From: Methanoplanus endosymbiosus
Lineage (GTDB): Archaea > Halobacteriota > Methanomicrobia > Methanomicrobiales > Methanomicrobiaceae
Assembly: GCF_024662215.1 (NCBI RefSeq)
Contig: NZ_CP096115.1
Location: 992,001 to 1,056,000 of the forward strand
Reading direction: 5' to 3'
Length of the DNA stretch: 64,000 nucleotides
Below are positions 63,315-64,000 of the stretch, piece by piece; the first letter of the stretch is position 1, and each line of letters begins with the position of its first letter. The notes beneath the pieces are model-generated. The model did no database searches, was not told the origin of the DNA, and saw nothing but the letters and a program-made list of their open reading frames with translations. The position numbers and the translations under genes were made by a program.

Positions 63315-64000
63315 ATGAAAAGAATTATTGTTGCCCAGCGAAATGATCCAAATGCTGACACCGCTGCAAATTCCCGGAAACTGGCAGAGCTTAAGGAATT
63401 AGCACATGCTGCCGGCTATATGGTCGTGGGCACATTTGTGCAGTCAAAAAAGCCTGACAGGAATTACCAGATAGGCCGTGGTAAGGTGGATGAACTTGCG
63501 GAGTTTGTGGAATCTTTAGATGCTGAAAAAGTAATTTTTAACAACCAGCTGTCAGTGACGCAGATCTATAACATATCTGAGACATGCAAATGCGAAGTAA
63601 TGGACAGATTACAGCTCATCCTGGAGATATTTGCTGCAAGAGCCACTACAAAGCGTGCAAAACTACAGGTAGAGATTGCAAAACTGCGATATGAGCTTCC
63701 TAAAGTAAAGTCTATCGTTTCCATGCAGAAGAAGGATGAAAAACAGGGATTTATGGGTCTTGGAAGTTACGAAAATTCCCATGAGCAGGACATCAGGAAA
63801 AGGATCACAAGGATCAGGGCCGAACTTCAGCAGGGAAGCGGGAGCGAGTCACAACGCATTTTCAGGCATGAAAGGGGATTTTCCCTTGTAGCTCTGGCAG
63901 GTTATACGAATGCGGGGAAAAGCACTCTTTTCCAGTCACTTGTAAAGGAAGAGACAATAGTTAAGGACATGCTCTTTACGACACTATCTCCTACAACACG
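63315..64000 (+). CDS. hflX: HflX-type GTPase (partial, runs off the window)
   Basis: First 228 codons of a ribosome-associated GTPase that binds 50S subunits and helps recycle stalled ribosomes. The N-terminal HflX domain is clear: RKLAELKELAHAAGYMVVGTFVQSKKPDRNYQIGRGKVDELA, then the coiled-coil ATTKRAKLQVEIAKLRYELPK and the Gly-rich QGFMGLGSYEN...EQDIRKRITRI. G1 GYTNAGKST is at residues 196-204. The rest, including G3 and G4, lies beyond base 64000. It seems to be the first chromosomal core gene after the island. Confidence 0.95.
   Translation, partial: MKRIIVAQRNDPNADTAANSRKLAELKELAHAAGYMVVGTFVQSKKPDRNYQIGRGKVDELAEFVESLDAEKVIFNNQLSVTQIYNISETCKCEVMDRLQLILEIFAARATTKRAKLQVEIAKLRYELPKVKSIVSMQKKDEKQGFMGLGSYENSHEQDIRKRITRIRAELQQGSGSESQRIFRHERGFSLVALAGYTNAGKSTLFQSLVKEETIVKDMLFTTLSPTT

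Noticed and set aside
45218-63315. Integrated element bounded by tRNA-His att sites
   Set aside because: The island starts beside tRNA-His, but I found no second copy of the tRNA 3' end and no integrase or transposase gene. The border is suggestive only.

Overview
The window is from a euryarchaeon, most likely a methanogen of the Methanomicrobiales (Methanoplanus-like; the order is inferred from overall gene style and the genus is a guess). Direct signs of Archaea are TFB, Gar1, SRP19, ribosomal proteins eS8 and eS6, aIF5B, DUF2240, a PGF-CTERM surface protein, TATA-type promoters and GGTGATC/GGAGG ribosome sites. HypB fits a hydrogenase-dependent methanogen.

Layout. (1) 0-19.4 kb holds four chemoreceptor-CheW pairs. 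All four receptors lack membrane segments: one is a poly-HAMP array of four 182-residue repeats, three are multi-PAS proteins. Two catalytic-domain-only CheR proteins follow the first pair, and a REC-GAF-PocR-GAF integrator protein sits between pairs 3 and 4. No CheA, CheY or CheB is present. (2) 19.5-23.2 kb is a stressosome-like operon: RsbR, RsbS, RsbT, an RsbT/RsbX fusion, a coiled-coil kinase-like protein and a RecA/KaiC-fold-like protein. (3) 23.3-28.1 kb is a metal-chelate ABC importer operon with a PGF-CTERM surface protein and a methyltransferase, behind an iron-box-like operator. (4) 28.2-32.9 kb has a membrane protein/lipoprotein unit that was duplicated (one copy decayed), then DUF4956 and VTC polyphosphate-polymerase-type genes. 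(5) 33-35.4 kb has an AAA ATPase with a palindromic operator on its start codon and a truncated copy of the same promoter. (6) 35.4-45.3 kb is housekeeping: tRNA-Ala(CGC), TFB, Gar1, PHP, SRP19, HypB, eS8, DUF2240, eS6, aIF5B, tRNA-His(GTG).

(7) From tRNA-His to hflX (45.3-63.3 kb) lies an accessory defence/toxin island: vapBC between two ~300-bp direct repeats; type I restriction genes hsdR, hsdM and hsdS, with an AlbA_2 protein, eight 84-bp tandem repeats and a small winged-helix-like gene splitting hsdM from hsdS; then two successive cassettes with the same anchor order (hsdS 3' end, fic, hicB-hicA) but different cargo between the anchors. Cargo 1 is a small antitoxin-like gene. Cargo 2 is a two-gene unit with a C-terminally membrane-anchored protein, plus a HicA-like toxin paired with an unrecognised 355-residue partner. 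The hicA of the second cassette is dead, yet the hairpin between hicB and hicA is kept by a compensatory base-pair change. The cassette pair, the HicA-like/355-residue pair and the membrane-anchored pair are the best candidates for something undescribed. The window ends inside hflX.
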